Shown here: positions 25,231 through 34,347 of the stretch, piece after piece
How the letters are laid out: each line of letters opens with the position of its first letter
Numbering within the stretch: the stretch's first letter is position 1
NCBI RefSeq assembly: GCF_001442805.1
Contig: NZ_CP011131.1
Coordinates: 1,736,001 to 1,800,000, forward strand
Length of the DNA stretch: 64,000 nucleotides
Direction of reading: 5' to 3'
Source of the DNA: Lysobacter gummosus
Lineage (GTDB): Bacteria; Pseudomonadota; Gammaproteobacteria; Xanthomonadales; Xanthomonadaceae
Translations under genes and position numbers: made by a program
The notes under the pieces: model-generated
Told to the model about the DNA's origin: nothing
Seen by the model: the letters and a program-made list of their open reading frames with translations, nothing else
The model's database searches: none

Positions 25231-26138
25231 GATACGTCGATCGCGGCCGCATCGCGCCGCCGGCCTCGTTGAGCGATCCCGACGGCGCCGGCGCGCGCGA
25301 ACGCGCCAATGCCGAGGCTCACTACCGCGATCCGCGGGCCGGTGCGTACAAGTTCAAGGCCTACAAGGGCGATGACGTCAAGCTGGCGTTGCGGACCTTG
25401 TTCGACGGCAAATGCGCGTACTGCGAGTCGCGCCACGAATCGACGTCGCCGGCCGACATCGAGCACTACCGGCCCAAGGCGGGCGTGGTCGGCGAGGCCG
25501 GTCATCGCGGTTATTGGTGGCTGGCGGCCGACTGGACCAATCTGCTGCGCAGCTGCATCAGCTGCAATCGCGTGGAAGGCCACCGGATCGCGGCGGTCGG
25601 CATGAGCGCCGCGCAGATCGCCGCGCAGGCCACGCGCAACGCCGGCAAGGGCAATCTGTTTCCGATCGCCGCCGCGCGCGCGTTCCAGCCCGGCGACGAC
25701 TGCGACGGCGAAGATCCGTTGCTGATCGATCCGACCCGGCGCGATCCGGCCGCGCATTTGCGCTGGCACGTGGCCGAGGATTTGTCGCTGTTGGCGCCGC
25801 GCTTCGACGATAGCGGCGCGGATGCCTACGGCGAGCGTACTGTCGAGATCATGGCCTTGAACCGGCAAGCGCTGGTGGAAGCGCGCAGCCGGCATCTGCA
25901 GCGGCTCAACGAGTCGCTGCTGGACTTGGAAGAAGCGCTGGACGAAGCGGCGCAGGCCGATCCGGCCGACATCGCCGGACCGCTGCGGCGCGCGGCCAGG
26001 AAGCTGGCGAGTCTGCATGCCGCGACCGCGCCGGATCAGGAATTTTCCGCGATGGCGCGAGCGTTCGTCGAGGATGCGCAGCAGCGGTTGCTTGCGCGGT
26101 ATCGCGAGTTGATCGGGGCGATCGGCGCCGCGGTGTAG
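25227..26138 (+). CDS. HNH endonuclease, PtuB-like
   Basis: 303 residues. Zinc cysteines are C63-x2-C66 (KCAYCE) and C110-x2-C113 (CISC). The HNH core EHYRPK has His80, and DWTNLLRSC supplies the Asn. After the nuclease domain, LLIDPTRRDPAAHL and IMALNRQALVEARSRHL match the same segments of the fused upstream protein, so the two are paralogous over about 200 residues. This fits the PtuB/retron-effector HNH family (TIGR02646 type). It is translationally coupled to the ATPase. The expected role is a DNA- or RNA-cutting effector of an anti-phage system (inference from family and pairing). Confidence 0.82.
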   Translation: MRYVDRGRIAPPASLSDPDGAGARERANAEAHYRDPRAGAYKFKAYKGDDVKLALRTLFDGKCAYCESRHESTSPADIEHYRPKAGVVGEAGHRGYWWLAADWTNLLRSCISCNRVEGHRIAAVGMSAAQIAAQATRNAGKGNLFPIAAARAFQPGDDCDGEDPLLIDPTRRDPAAHLRWHVAEDLSLLAPRFDDSGADAYGERTVEIMALNRQALVEARSRHLQRLNESLLDLEEALDEAAQADPADIAGPLRRAARKLASLHAATAPDQEFSAMARAFVEDAQQRLLARYRELIGAIGAAV

Positions 26139-26220
26139 GCCGCGGGTCCGCACCCCGGGCCTCTGCCGCGCCCCGAAGGAAGTCGCCTTGGGTGGCAAGC
26201 GGGAGAGGGAGCATGAGGCG

Positions 26221-26258
26221 GACAAAGAAAAACCGGCCGAAGCCGGTTTTTCTTTGTC
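26221..26258. terminator. Bidirectional terminator between HNH and M2 peptidase genes
   Basis: Perfect 17-bp arms gacaaagaaaaaccggc and gccggtttttctttgtc with a 4-nt loop cgaa. T-rich stretches lie on both strands, so it can serve both convergent genes. Confidence 0.9.
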
Positions 26259-26295
26259 GTAAGCGGCCGCGAACTTCGCGCCCGCTCGGCAAGGC

Positions 26296-28326
26296 TCAGC
26301 CCTGCACAGGCTTACCCGGCTTGGCATCGGCCTTCGCAGGCTTGGCCGGCGAAACCGGCGCCGCAGCGCCCGCCGCCGAAGCCTGCCAGCCGCAGCTCTT
26401 GCCTTCGTTCTGCTGCTTGAGCCAGGTCTGCAGCGGCGCGAAGTATTCCAGCACCGCCGAGGCGTCCATCTTCTCGCCGCCGGTGAGTTCCTTCATGGTC
26501 TGCTGCCACGGCTGGCTCGCGCCCTTGCTCAGCATCGCCTCGAACTTCGCGCCCGCGGCCTTGTTGCCGTAGAAGCTGCATTCGTACAGCGGGCCCTTGT
26601 AGCCGGCCGCGTCGCACAGCGACTTGTAGAACTGGAACTGCAGGATATGCGAGAGGAAGTAACGCGTGTACGGCGTATTGCCCGGCACGTGGTACTTGGC
26701 GCCGGCGTCGAAGAACTCTTCGCCGCGCGCCTCGACCGGCGCCACGCCCTGGTACTTGGCCTTCAGCTCCCACCACGCCTTGTTGTAGCCATCGGGCTTG
26801 ATCGAACCGTCGAACACGCCCCAGCGCCAGCGATCGATCATCAGGCCGAACGGCAGGAACGAGACCTTGGCCAGCGCCATGCGCATCTGCGCGTTGATCA
26901 GCGCCTCGTTGCTCTGCTGCTGGCTGCCGACCATGCCGATCGAGGACAGGTACTTGGGCGTCATCGCCAGCACGATGGTGTCGCCGATGGCTTCGTGGAA
27001 GCCGTCGTGCGCGCCGGTCTGGAACAACGGCGGCTGCTTGTTGTAAGCCAGGTAGTAATAGACGTGGCCGAGCTCGTGATAGATCGTGGTGAAGTCTTCT
27101 TCGTTCGGCTTGATGCACATCTTCGTGCGCACGTCGCCGCCCATGTTCATGTCCCAGGCGCTGGCGTGGCAGACCACGTCGCGATCGCGCGGCTTGATGA
27201 ACTGGGTCTTGTTCCAATAGCTGTCGGGCAGCTTGGGCATGCCGAGCGAAACGTAGAAGTCCTGCGCGCGTTCGGTCATGCGCTTGGCGTTGGCCAGGTT
27301 GGCATCGACCTCGGCCTGCGCCTGCTCCAGCGGGCCGCGATCGCCGCCGGCCTTGGCTTCCTGCGCGTCGAGGATCTGCTGGTACTGGCGCGCCAGCGCG
27401 CCGTTGATGTCGAGGCTGCCGGCCTGCTGATCGCTGTACGGCGCCAGCACGTCCCACAAATTGCCCCAGTCCTGCTGCCACATGTTGCCGAGCAGATGCG
27501 CCGGCAGCATGCCGCCGCTGGCCTGGCCCTTGTCGGTGCCGTACTTGGATTCAAGGCGCGAGCGGGTGTAGCAGTGCAGTTGCTCGTACAGCGGCTTGAC
27601 CTGGCCCCACAGGCGATCGGTTTCCGCCGCCAGTTCTACCGGGCTCATGTCGTAGCCCGAACGCCACAATTCGCCGGTGTCGGCGTAGCCGAGATTCTTC
27701 GCGCCTTCGTTGACCAGTTCGACGAAGCGCGTGTAGTCCTTGCGCATCGGCTTGGAAATGGTGTGCCAGCCCTTCCAGGCGTCGAGCTGGGCGTCGTAGT
27801 CGCGGCTGTTGCGCAGCACGTCTTCAAGGTCGCCGAGCTGGCGGCAGTCGGTGTCGCCAGGGCCGCTGCAGTAGCTGCCCGAGCCGTACATGCCTTCCAT
27901 GCGCGTGGCGATCTGGGTGAGTTCGGCGAGCCGCGCCGGATCTTTCGGCGCCGGCATCGCGGTGCCGATCTTCAGCAACTGGATCGAACGCGCGGTGGCC
28001 GGCGACATCTGCTGGCCTTCGAATTTCTTCGACTGCTCGATCCAGCTGTTGAGCTGGGTCAGATAGCGTTCGTTGGCCTTGGCCGACAGCAACTGGCTGT
28101 CGTCGTTGATGTACGTCGACGACAGCCACTGCGCGGCGGTCATCTCCGGATACATCTTCTTGTACTCGTCGTTGACGCGAGCGATGAACTGATCCGCGGT
28201 TTCGCCCGCGGGCGCGACGGCCGGGGCGGTGGTGCTCGAGGAGGGGACGGGTTCCTTCTTGCAGCCGGCCACGCCGATCACGGCCGCAGCGACGCCGAGC
28301 GCCAACAAGGCGCGGACATATTTCAT
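26296..28326 (-). CDS. M2-family peptidyl-dipeptidase (ACE-like), lipoprotein
   Basis: 676 residues. A lipoprotein signal ([17 protein letters not shown], Cys22) leads to an ACE-like gluzincin. The zinc motif is HELGH at residues 417-421, with the third ligand Glu in GFHEAIGD about 24 residues later. The family length of roughly 600-700 residues fits. It would remove dipeptides from peptide C-termini in the periplasm or at the outer membrane. The C-terminal tail is Ala/Lys/Pro-rich and looks flexible. Confidence 0.92.
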   Translation of the reverse strand: MKYVRALLALGVAAAVIGVAGCKKEPVPSSSTTAPAVAPAGETADQFIARVNDEYKKMYPEMTAAQWLSSTYINDDSQLLSAKANERYLTQLNSWIEQSKKFEGQQMSPATARSIQLLKIGTAMPAPKDPARLAELTQIATRMEGMYGSGSYCSGPGDTDCRQLGDLEDVLRNSRDYDAQLDAWKGWHTISKPMRKDYTRFVELVNEGAKNLGYADTGELWRSGYDMSPVELAAETDRLWGQVKPLYEQLHCYTRSRLESKYGTDKGQASGGMLPAHLLGNMWQQDWGNLWDVLAPYSDQQAGSLDINGALARQYQQILDAQEAKAGGDRGPLEQAQAEVDANLANAKRMTERAQDFYVSLGMPKLPDSYWNKTQFIKPRDRDVVCHASAWDMNMGGDVRTKMCIKPNEEDFTTIYHELGHVYYYLAYNKQPPLFQTGAHDGFHEAIGDTIVLAMTPKYLSSIGMVGSQQQSNEALINAQMRMALAKVSFLPFGLMIDRWRWGVFDGSIKPDGYNKAWWELKAKYQGVAPVEARGEEFFDAGAKYHVPGNTPYTRYFLSHILQFQFYKSLCDAAGYKGPLYECSFYGNKAAGAKFEAMLSKGASQPWQQTMKELTGGEKMDASAVLEYFAPLQTWLKQQNEGKSCGWQASAAGAAAPVSPAKPAKADAKPGKPVQG

Positions 28327-28844
28327 GTGTGCTCTCTCCGGAATAGTGCTGCGCTTTGCGCGCGAGCCAGAAGGCTAGAGGCCGCTCGGGTCCCGCGCAA
28401 GCTGCAGTGCGACGGCGGGGCCGACCGGCTGCCGCGGCCGGAGGCGGCTTGTGAGCTTTTGCGCACATCCGGCACAAAGCCCAGACTGAAAACGGTTACC
28501 GGATTTCCGCCGCGAGGGCCGATTTGACCTATTCAGGTGTTTTCAACGCGCGGAACTGCAATCGTTGTCGCGATCTAATGTAAATATTTGGTTACGTGTA
28601 AACGGTTAGATTGTTAATTTTTCCGTATTCACATGGCTTGCACGCAACGCAGACAGATATCGTGCCCGGTTCGTTCAGGCGGTGGAACAGCGAGGGGCGA
28701 CGGCTCCTCGACCCCTGTCACAAAAACCGATTTGATTTGTGACGCCAAAACGGAAAAAGTGACGTCTAAGGGCAGCCGTTCATCGGTTGCCCGCCGGAAG
28801 CGGGGCAGGCTTCCAGCACCCGTCTTGGCTGCAATGGATAAGGC
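28327..28844. other. Intergenic region, partly AT-rich, with hairpins
   Basis: This region of about 520 bp has no convincing gene. 28555-28635 is markedly AT-rich (aatgtaaatatttggttacg) and may carry promoters. Nearer the next gene are an inverted repeat gtcacaaa...tttgtgac (about 28716-28742) and two short hairpins, gggcagcc/ggttgccc at 28770-28792 and ggaagc/gcttcc at 28796-28814, which suggest a structured 5' leader. Confidence 0.5.
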
Positions 28845-29234
28845 ATGAAATCTACGACGCGGACCGCGAGCGGCAAATTGCACACGGCCACCTTGACGAC
28901 ATTGCCACTGCGCGGCCGGGACGGCGGCGCATATCTGTTCACCGCCGACCTGAGCTGGGCGCGCGAGCACGCGCCGGCCCGTTCTCACGGCCGCCTGAGC
29001 GGCATCCATCTGGCCCGCATCGTCATGTTCGCGCTGCTGGCGCTGGCCGCGGTCGGCGTGGTGATGATGAACGGCCCGGCCGACGCCGGCCCCAACCTCA
29101 CCGGCGCGCGCGCGCTGCCCGATCCGGTCAACGAGGCCGAAGTCGAAGTCGATCGTGCTGTCCCGGTGCCCGTCGCGGCGCCGCGGGCGGCGTATGCCGT
29201 TGAAGACACGCAACGCAGGCCGGCCGCGCGCTGA
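28845..29234 (+). CDS. Small single-pass membrane protein, unknown
   Basis: 129 residues. A polar N-terminus of about 55 residues with no signal peptide precedes one membrane helix (IVMFALLALAAVGVVMM, about residues 59-75) and a Pro/Val/Glu-rich outer tail. No family was recognised. The ribosome site is weak (ATAAGG close to the ATG), but the long structured leader and the clear membrane helix support it as a gene. Confidence 0.55.
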   Translation: MKSTTRTASGKLHTATLTTLPLRGRDGGAYLFTADLSWAREHAPARSHGRLSGIHLARIVMFALLALAAVGVVMMNGPADAGPNLTGARALPDPVNEAEVEVDRAVPVPVAAPRAAYAVEDTQRRPAAR

Positions 29235-29436
29235 GGCGCGCGCCGCCAGGAACTCGGTGGGGGTAGGCGCCTGGATGGCGCATCAGGGGAAGGGAAGCAA
29301 CAGCAGTGCCAGTCGGAACCGGTTATGGGGATAGCCGGAACCGCAGAGTTTGAATGGCGTCGGCGCCAGGGAAGGCGTCGGTGACCGCTCTGCCAACCCT
29401 TTGCGTCGCAGCCCTGCCAGGCCTCAACAACCCTTC

Positions 29437-29709
29437 TCAGCCGCAAGCGCATTCCAGTCGTATCGCGATGATCGCGAGTGCGACGAACGCGCCGACCGAG
29501 GTCAGATGCACCGCCCATTCGCGGCGGTTGTAGCTCACAAGCTCCAGCGGATTGCGCGTCCAGAAGTTCCTGCGCTTACCGAGTCGTCGATGATTCATGC
29601 GCGAGGCACGGCAGGTGCCGGCGATGAGGATCGCCGTCGCCACGGCCATGACGATCAACGGCAGGCTGTCGATGAAAACCGGATGGTTGGCGGCGAGCGA
29701 ACTGCCCAT
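29437..29709 (-). CDS. Small two-helix membrane protein, unknown
   Basis: 90 residues with two hydrophobic helices (LPLIVMAVATAILIAGTC and SVGAFVALAIIAIRL) separated by a basic loop (MNHRRLGKRRNFWTRN). It ends with two cysteines. No family was recognised. Support is limited to composition and length, and an overlapping frame on the other strand looks like a shadow. Confidence 0.45.
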   Translation of the reverse strand: MGSSLAANHPVFIDSLPLIVMAVATAILIAGTCRASRMNHRRLGKRRNFWTRNPLELVSYNRREWAVHLTSVGAFVALAIIAIRLECACG

Positions 29710-29800
29710 GTCTGCGAGTCCGAAGGAGCGTGGGACAACGTCAGTTCGATTGTCGGGTAGGCGCCGCGTGTGGCGTCAGGACCTGTGCTGAGTCGGTGGC

Positions 29801-30274
29801 TCAGCGAATCAGGCTGCGCTCGGGTAGCTTCACCAATCCATGCGCAGCCAGCCACTGCCACGAACTCTCCGCATCCTGTTCGACATAAGCCCGCGCCGAT
29901 CCCAGGCGAAAGGTGTAGCCCCATTCGTCCATGTCGGCGAGGATGCGCTCGCTTCCGGCGCCCGGAATGGCGTCGCCCAGCAGCGACTGCAGCACGCACA
30001 CCGCGTCTTCTTCCTCGATCGAATCGGTCGCGTCGGTATGCACCTGGGCGCGGCGCTCCGGCGGCAGCACGATCAGGTGGCAGGCCTCGTGCAGCAGCGA
30101 GTGCACGGGCGTGTCGCCGCGCGCGTAGACGGTGCTGCCGATCAGGCCGGCTTCGCATTCGCCCCAATAGCTGCCCGGGATCGGCTCGCCGTCGGCGACG
30201 CGCTCCAGGCGCAGGCCGTAGCGCGCGAGCAGGGCGGCGACGTCGTCGAAGGCAATGTCGGACAGGGTCAGCAT
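29801..30274 (-). CDS. Putative zinc-metallopeptidase-like protein (HEACH motif)
   Basis: 157 residues with the motif LLHEACHLIVLPP, which has the HExxH pattern of metallopeptidases, followed by an acidic EEEDAVC stretch that could supply a third ligand. There is no signal peptide. The short length resembles small IrrE/SprT-like or uncharacterised proteins rather than secreted proteases. The start at 30274 begins a compact fold (MLTLSDIAFDDVAALLARYG); the open frame upstream is arginine-rich and unlikely. Confidence 0.72.
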   Translation of the reverse strand: MLTLSDIAFDDVAALLARYGLRLERVADGEPIPGSYWGECEAGLIGSTVYARGDTPVHSLLHEACHLIVLPPERRAQVHTDATDSIEEEDAVCVLQSLLGDAIPGAGSERILADMDEWGYTFRLGSARAYVEQDAESSWQWLAAHGLVKLPERSLIR

Positions 30275-30491
30275 GGTGCGGAAGGTTTCAGGGATGAGAG
30301 CGATGCTTGCGCGGATAGCGCGAACGGCGCCGACAGGGCGTGAGGCCTGGAACAGGACGTTGCGGCCGCTGCTGCGGCGCGTGGAGCGCATGCGGACGCG
30401 ACGCCGCTTCATTGGCGCTGTCGCGGCGTGCGCCGCTGCGGTTACCGGCAGATACGCGACAACGGCGTTGGCCGGGAGGCCGGCCGCGCCG

Positions 30492-30761
30492 TTACGCCTG
30501 CGCCGGATTCGGTGTTTCCGGCAGCGCGACGGAAATGTCGAGCACCTTGTTGTCGCCTTCGCCGATCAGGTCGACCTTGACCGATTCGGCATCGACGTTG
30601 ACGTACTTGCGGATCACTTCGAGCAGCTCGCGCTGCAGCATCGGCAGGTAGTCCGGGCCGCCGCCGCGTCCGGCGCGTTCGTGCGCGACGATGATGCGCA
30701 AACGCTCCTTGGCGACGGAAGCGGTGGGTTTCTTGGCCAGCAGGAAGTCGAACAGACCCAT
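30492..30761 (-). CDS. minE: Cell division topological specificity factor MinE
   Basis: 89 residues, the normal MinE length. The N-terminus [11 protein letters not shown] contains the membrane-targeting and MinD-binding start; [16 protein letters not shown] is the anti-MinCD helix/strand, and the C-terminal half is the dimerisation domain. It stimulates MinD ATPase and drives pole-to-pole oscillation so that FtsZ assembles at mid-cell. It follows minD by 4 nt in the operon. Confidence 0.97.
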   Translation of the reverse strand: MGLFDFLLAKKPTASVAKERLRIIVAHERAGRGGGPDYLPMLQRELLEVIRKYVNVDAESVKVDLIGEGDNKVLDISVALPETPNPAQA

Positions 30762-30765
30762 AAGC

Positions 30766-31575
30766 TCAGCCTCCGAACAGCTTGGTGAAGAAGCCCTTCT
30801 TTTCCACTTGTGTGAAGCGCATCGGGCGGGTGTCGCCAAGCAGGCGCGCGACGGCATCGTCGTAGGCCTGGGCGGCATCGGATTCGGTTTCCAGGATCAC
30901 CGGCTCGCCCTTGTTGGAGGCGTTGAGCACGTCGCCGGATTCGGGGATCACGCCGATGGTCTTCAGGCCGAGAATTTCCTCGACGTCGCCGATGCTGAGC
31001 ATCTCCTGGTCTTCCACGCGCTTGGGGCTGTAGCGGGTGAGCAGCAGGTGTTCCTTGACCTTCTCGCCGTTCTCGGCGCGGCGGGTCTTGGACGCGAGCA
31101 GGCCGAGGATGCGGTCGGAGTCGCGCACCGAGGAGACTTCCGGGTTCACCACCACGACCGCCTGGTCGGCGAAGTACATGGCCAGGAACGCGCCTTTTTC
31201 GATACCGGCCGGCGAATCGCAGACGATGTAGTCGAAGCCTTCCGCGGCCAGGTCTTCCAGCACCTTCTGCACGCCTTCCTTGGTCAGCGCGTCTTTGTCG
31301 CGCGTCTGCGAGGCGGCCAGGATGTGCAGGTTGTCGAAACGCTTGTCCTTGATCAGCGCCTGCTTGAGGTTGGCTTCGCCGTTGACGACGTTGACGAAGT
31401 CGTACACGACGCGGCGTTCGCAGCCCATGATCAGGTCGAGATTGCGCAGGCCGACGTCGAAGTCGATCACCGCTACTTTGTGGCCGCGCCGGGCGAGGCC
31501 GCAGGAAAGGCTGGCGCTGGTCGTGGTCTTGCCGACACCGCCCTTGCCCGAAGTGACAACAATGATCTCGGTCAA
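30766..31575 (-). CDS. minD: Septum site-determining ATPase MinD (TTG start)
   Basis: 269 residues. The deviant Walker A is [11 protein letters not shown] near the N-terminus, with [14 protein letters not shown] and [11 protein letters not shown] as expected for MinD. The C-terminal amphipathic membrane-targeting helix is [11 protein letters not shown]. The family N-terminus starts right before [10 protein letters not shown]. No ATG is available there, but a TTG at 31575 has GGAGG 8 nt upstream, so TTG is the start; the frame is open further up but encodes minC shadow. It recruits MinC to the membrane and oscillates with MinE. Confidence 0.96.
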   Translation of the reverse strand: MTEIIVVTSGKGGVGKTTTSASLSCGLARRGHKVAVIDFDVGLRNLDLIMGCERRVVYDFVNVVNGEANLKQALIKDKRFDNLHILAASQTRDKDALTKEGVQKVLEDLAAEGFDYIVCDSPAGIEKGAFLAMYFADQAVVVVNPEVSSVRDSDRILGLLASKTRRAENGEKVKEHLLLTRYSPKRVEDQEMLSIGDVEEILGLKTIGVIPESGDVLNASNKGEPVILETESDAAQAYDDAVARLLGDTRPMRFTQVEKKGFFTKLFGG

Positions 31576-31588
31576 AATACTTTCCTCC
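31576..31588 (-). promoter_or_regulatory. Ribosome binding site that fixes the minD TTG start
   Basis: On the minus strand, GGAGG (31584-31588) is followed 8 nt later by the TTG codon at 31575-31573. There is no competing ATG with a Shine-Dalgarno sequence. Confidence 0.8.
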
Positions 31589-31600
31589 GTTCGTGCGGCG

Positions 31601-32392
31601 TCAATCCAGCGCCGCAATCTTGATTTGTTCGTCTTCCAGCCAGATCTGCACGGCCTTGCCGCGCAATTCCTTCGGTATGTCTTCGAGCACTTTGTAATGG
31701 CCTGCAATCGCCACGAGTTCGGCATGGAACTCGCGGCAGAAGATTCGCGCCTTGGTGTTGCCTTGCGCGCCGGCCAGCGCGCGTCCGCGCAACGGGCCGT
31801 AGATGTGCACCGAGCCGTCGGCGATGACTTCCGCGCCGGCGCCGACCGTGGTCAGCACGGTCAGGTCGCGGTTGTCGGCGTAGATCTGCTGGCCGGAACG
31901 CACCGGGGTGGACTGGATCATGCCGACCGAGGAGGCCGCCGTAGTCGCCGCGGGGGCGGCCGCGCGCGCGGCGCGAGCCGGTTCGGCGGCGGGTGCGGGC
32001 GCTTCGCGCTTGGGCGCCGGCGCCGCCGGGGCGTCCGTGCCGGCGTCGCTGCGCTCGTAGGAGGCGCGGAACTTGGCCAGCAGGGGCAGGCCCAGCGCCT
32101 GCGCCAGGCGGTCGGTCTCGCTGGTGCCGTAGGCCAGCGCCACCGGCAGCACGCCGGCGGCGCGCAGGCCGTCGAGCAGCGCTTGCGCGGTCGCGGTGTC
32201 CGGGGTGTGGCTCAGGCCGCCGAAATCGATCACCACCGCGGCGCGGCCGAACATGTTCGGCGCGCGCTGCACGCGGCTGCGCATTTCTTCCGTGAGTCGT
32301 TCGACGTCGAGGGTGCGGATACGCAGGTTGGCGATGCCGACCTGACCGATCTTGAGTTCGCCGGCCTGTTCGTAATCCACGGCCACGCTCAC
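31601..32392 (-). CDS. minC: Septum site-determining protein MinC (GTG start)
   Basis: 263 residues. The N-terminal domain begins at ELKIGQVGIANLRI. An Ala/Pro-rich linker (about residues 115-160) joins it to the C-terminal beta-helix domain (YADNRDLTVLTTVGAGAEVIADGSVHIYGPLRGRA, read in segments). It inhibits FtsZ polymerisation away from mid-cell with MinD. The GTG start overlaps the TGA of the upstream GNAT gene (GTGA), which supports this choice over longer frames. It is followed by minD after 25 nt. Confidence 0.95.
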   Translation of the reverse strand: MSVAVDYEQAGELKIGQVGIANLRIRTLDVERLTEEMRSRVQRAPNMFGRAAVVIDFGGLSHTPDTATAQALLDGLRAAGVLPVALAYGTSETDRLAQALGLPLLAKFRASYERSDAGTDAPAAPAPKREAPAPAAEPARAARAAAPAATTAASSVGMIQSTPVRSGQQIYADNRDLTVLTTVGAGAEVIADGSVHIYGPLRGRALAGAQGNTKARIFCREFHAELVAIAGHYKVLEDIPKELRGKAVQIWLEDEQIKIAALD

Positions 32393-33003
32393 GGGCAGGT
32401 TCCGGTGGGGCGCGGCGCGTCGGCCTGGACGCGGGCCACCGGCACGCGCGGGCGGGTCAGCCAGCTGGCCTCGGGCAGGGCGTCGCCGTAGGTGTCGCGC
32501 ACCCAGGGGTAGCTGCACAGCGGTTTCATCAGCATGGCCGCGCGCACGCCGGCTTCCTGCATGACGTGCTGGCCGACTTCGCGGAAGCCGAAGCTGCCGT
32601 GGAACAGCAGGGCCGGGTCGTTGCCGCCTTCCAGGAACACCTCGCAGGCCAGCTGCGGGTAACGCAGCTCGGCATAGCTCTGGGCGTCGGCATAGAACGC
32701 GCGGCCGACACCGCCGCCGCGGCGGCGGCTGGCGACGACGATGCGGTCGATATAGAAAAAATCCGGGTAGCGCTCAAGAAACCAGCGGAAATTGCTGCTG
32801 TCGTGGTCGCTGCCGGCGCCCATGCCGATCAAGAAACCTGCCAGGGTCCCGTCGCGCTCGGCGACGCGGAAGTACTCGGCGGTATCGAAAAAATGACGCA
32901 GACGGGCCGCATCCAGCGGCAGGATCGCGGGTCCGGCGGCGTTGTTGAGGGCAAGGACGGAATCCAGCTCGTGCTCACGCACGTCGCGGACGACGATCGA
33001 CAT
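32389..33003 (-). CDS. GNAT-family N-acetyltransferase
   Basis: 204 residues. The acetyl-CoA binding region is [20 protein letters not shown] (motif A, R/Q-x-x-G-x-G/A type). The N-terminal half is IVVRDVREHELDSVLALNN and the C-terminal part GSFGFREVGQHV. The substrate is unknown. It is the first gene before minCDE on the same strand and overlaps minC by 4 nt, so it is expressed with the division genes. GGAG lies 10 nt before the ATG. Confidence 0.88.
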   Translation of the reverse strand: MSIVVRDVREHELDSVLALNNAAGPAILPLDAARLRHFFDTAEYFRVAERDGTLAGFLIGMGAGSDHDSSNFRWFLERYPDFFYIDRIVVASRRRGGGVGRAFYADAQSYAELRYPQLACEVFLEGGNDPALLFHGSFGFREVGQHVMQEAGVRAAMLMKPLCSYPWVRDTYGDALPEASWLTRPRVPVARVQADAPRPTGTCP

Positions 33004-33144
33004 TCCACGCTCCAAGTATTCAAAAACCGGCACGCGTTCCGTGCCGGCGGCCCGATTATCGCACGGGCATCCCTTTGCCGCGAACGCCAAGTGCATGACT
33101 TCTGGACGGCTCCGCGGGAGGGCCCATACCGTTAGCATGCATTC

Positions 33145-34347
33145 ATGCTGGCTCGCCTCACTCCTACTCAACTCATGCGGTTCGCCGGGCTGTTCACCTG
33201 GGGCATGGCGGGGTGCTGGCTGGTGATCATGTGGCTGGAGCCGGAGGCGGCGTCCTCCCTGCCCGGCGGCAGCGAACACACCTTTTTCCTGCTGATTCTG
33301 CGCTGGGTGGCGATCCACCTGGCCTTCGGCGCGGTCTACTGGTGGGCCAGCCGCGGCCTGGGCCAGCGCCGGCCGGGACCGGCCGACCACGCCCTGCTGC
33401 TGGTCCTGACCGCCTGCGCGATCGGGGTCGGCTACTACTCCAACAGCGGCATCGGCAGCATTCTGCTGATGGTGGTGGCCGGGCTGCTGCCGTGGCTGCT
33501 GCCGCTGCGGATCGGGGTGGCGTGGCTGATTCTGAGTAATCTGTCGATCATTCCGGTGTTCGTGATCGCCATCGGCCAGCCGCTGATGGTCGCCATCGTC
33601 CAGTCGGTGGCCTATGCCGGCTTCTCCAGCCTGGTGTTCGTCAGCTCCCTGGTGGCCATGCAGCAGGCCCAGGCGCGCGAGGACCAGCGCCGGCTCAACG
33701 CCGAGCTGCGCGCGACCCGCGCGCTGCTGGCCGAAAGCGCCCGCATCAACGAGCGCACGCGCATTTCGCGCGAACTGCACGATCTGCTGGGCCACCACCT
33801 GACCGCGCTGAGCCTGAACCTGGAAGTCGCCGGCCATCTGTCCGAGGGCCGGGTCAAGGAGCACGTGCAGCAAGCGCATACTCTGGCCAGGCTGCTGCTC
33901 ACCGACGTGCGCGAGGCGGTCAGCCAATTGCGCGAGAACGGCGCCATCGACCTGTCGCTGGCGCTGCGCCCGCTGGCCGAAAACGTACCGGCGCTGGACA
34001 TCCGCATGGACATCGAAACGCCCCTGACCCTGGACGATCCCGAGCGCGCCCACGTGCTGCTGCGCTGCACCCAGGAGATCGTCACCAACACCGTGCGCCA
34101 TGCCGGCGCGCAGCACCTGTGGATCGATGTGCGCCGCAGCGGCGAACAGATCCTCATGAGCGCGCGCGACGACGGCCGCGGCGCCGATCACCTGATCGCC
34201 GGCAACGGCTTGCGCGGCATGCGCGAGCGGTTGCAGCAGTACGGCGGCCAATTGCGTATCGAAACCCGGGCCGAGGCCGGCTTCAGCCTGCATCTGACTC
34301 TGCCCGCCACCGCGGCCGCCATGGTCCGCGAAGGAGTTCTGACATGA
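33145..34347 (+). CDS. Sensor histidine kinase, NarL/DesK type
   Basis: 400 residues. Six hydrophobic segments in residues 13-172 form a membrane sensor with no large periplasmic domain. A HisKA_3 dimerisation domain carries RISRELHDLLGHHLTALSL, with phospho-acceptor H212. The ATPase domain has a shortened N-box (EIVTNTVRHAG) and G-box (ARDDGRGA...GNGLRGMRER). It phosphorylates the LuxR-type regulator whose ATG overlaps its stop. The stimulus is unknown; the layout resembles DesK-like membrane sensors. Confidence 0.92.
   Translation: MLARLTPTQLMRFAGLFTWGMAGCWLVIMWLEPEAASSLPGGSEHTFFLLILRWVAIHLAFGAVYWWASRGLGQRRPGPADHALLLVLTACAIGVGYYSNSGIGSILLMVVAGLLPWLLPLRIGVAWLILSNLSIIPVFVIAIGQPLMVAIVQSVAYAGFSSLVFVSSLVAMQQAQAREDQRRLNAELRATRALLAESARINERTRISRELHDLLGHHLTALSLNLEVAGHLSEGRVKEHVQQAHTLARLLLTDVREAVSQLRENGAIDLSLALRPLAENVPALDIRMDIETPLTLDDPERAHVLLRCTQEIVTNTVRHAGAQHLWIDVRRSGEQILMSARDDGRGADHLIAGNGLRGMRERLQQYGGQLRIETRAEAGFSLHLTLPATAAAMVREGVLT

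Noticed and set aside
28680..28815. c-di-GMP-I riboswitch
   Set aside because: The key GGCAAAC and tetraloop-receptor consensus are missing; kept only as a weak finding, not a feature.
33003..34293. Extension of the GNAT gene far upstream
   Set aside because: The added sequence is antisense to the histidine kinase; the GNAT start at 33003 has a ribosome site and correct family length.
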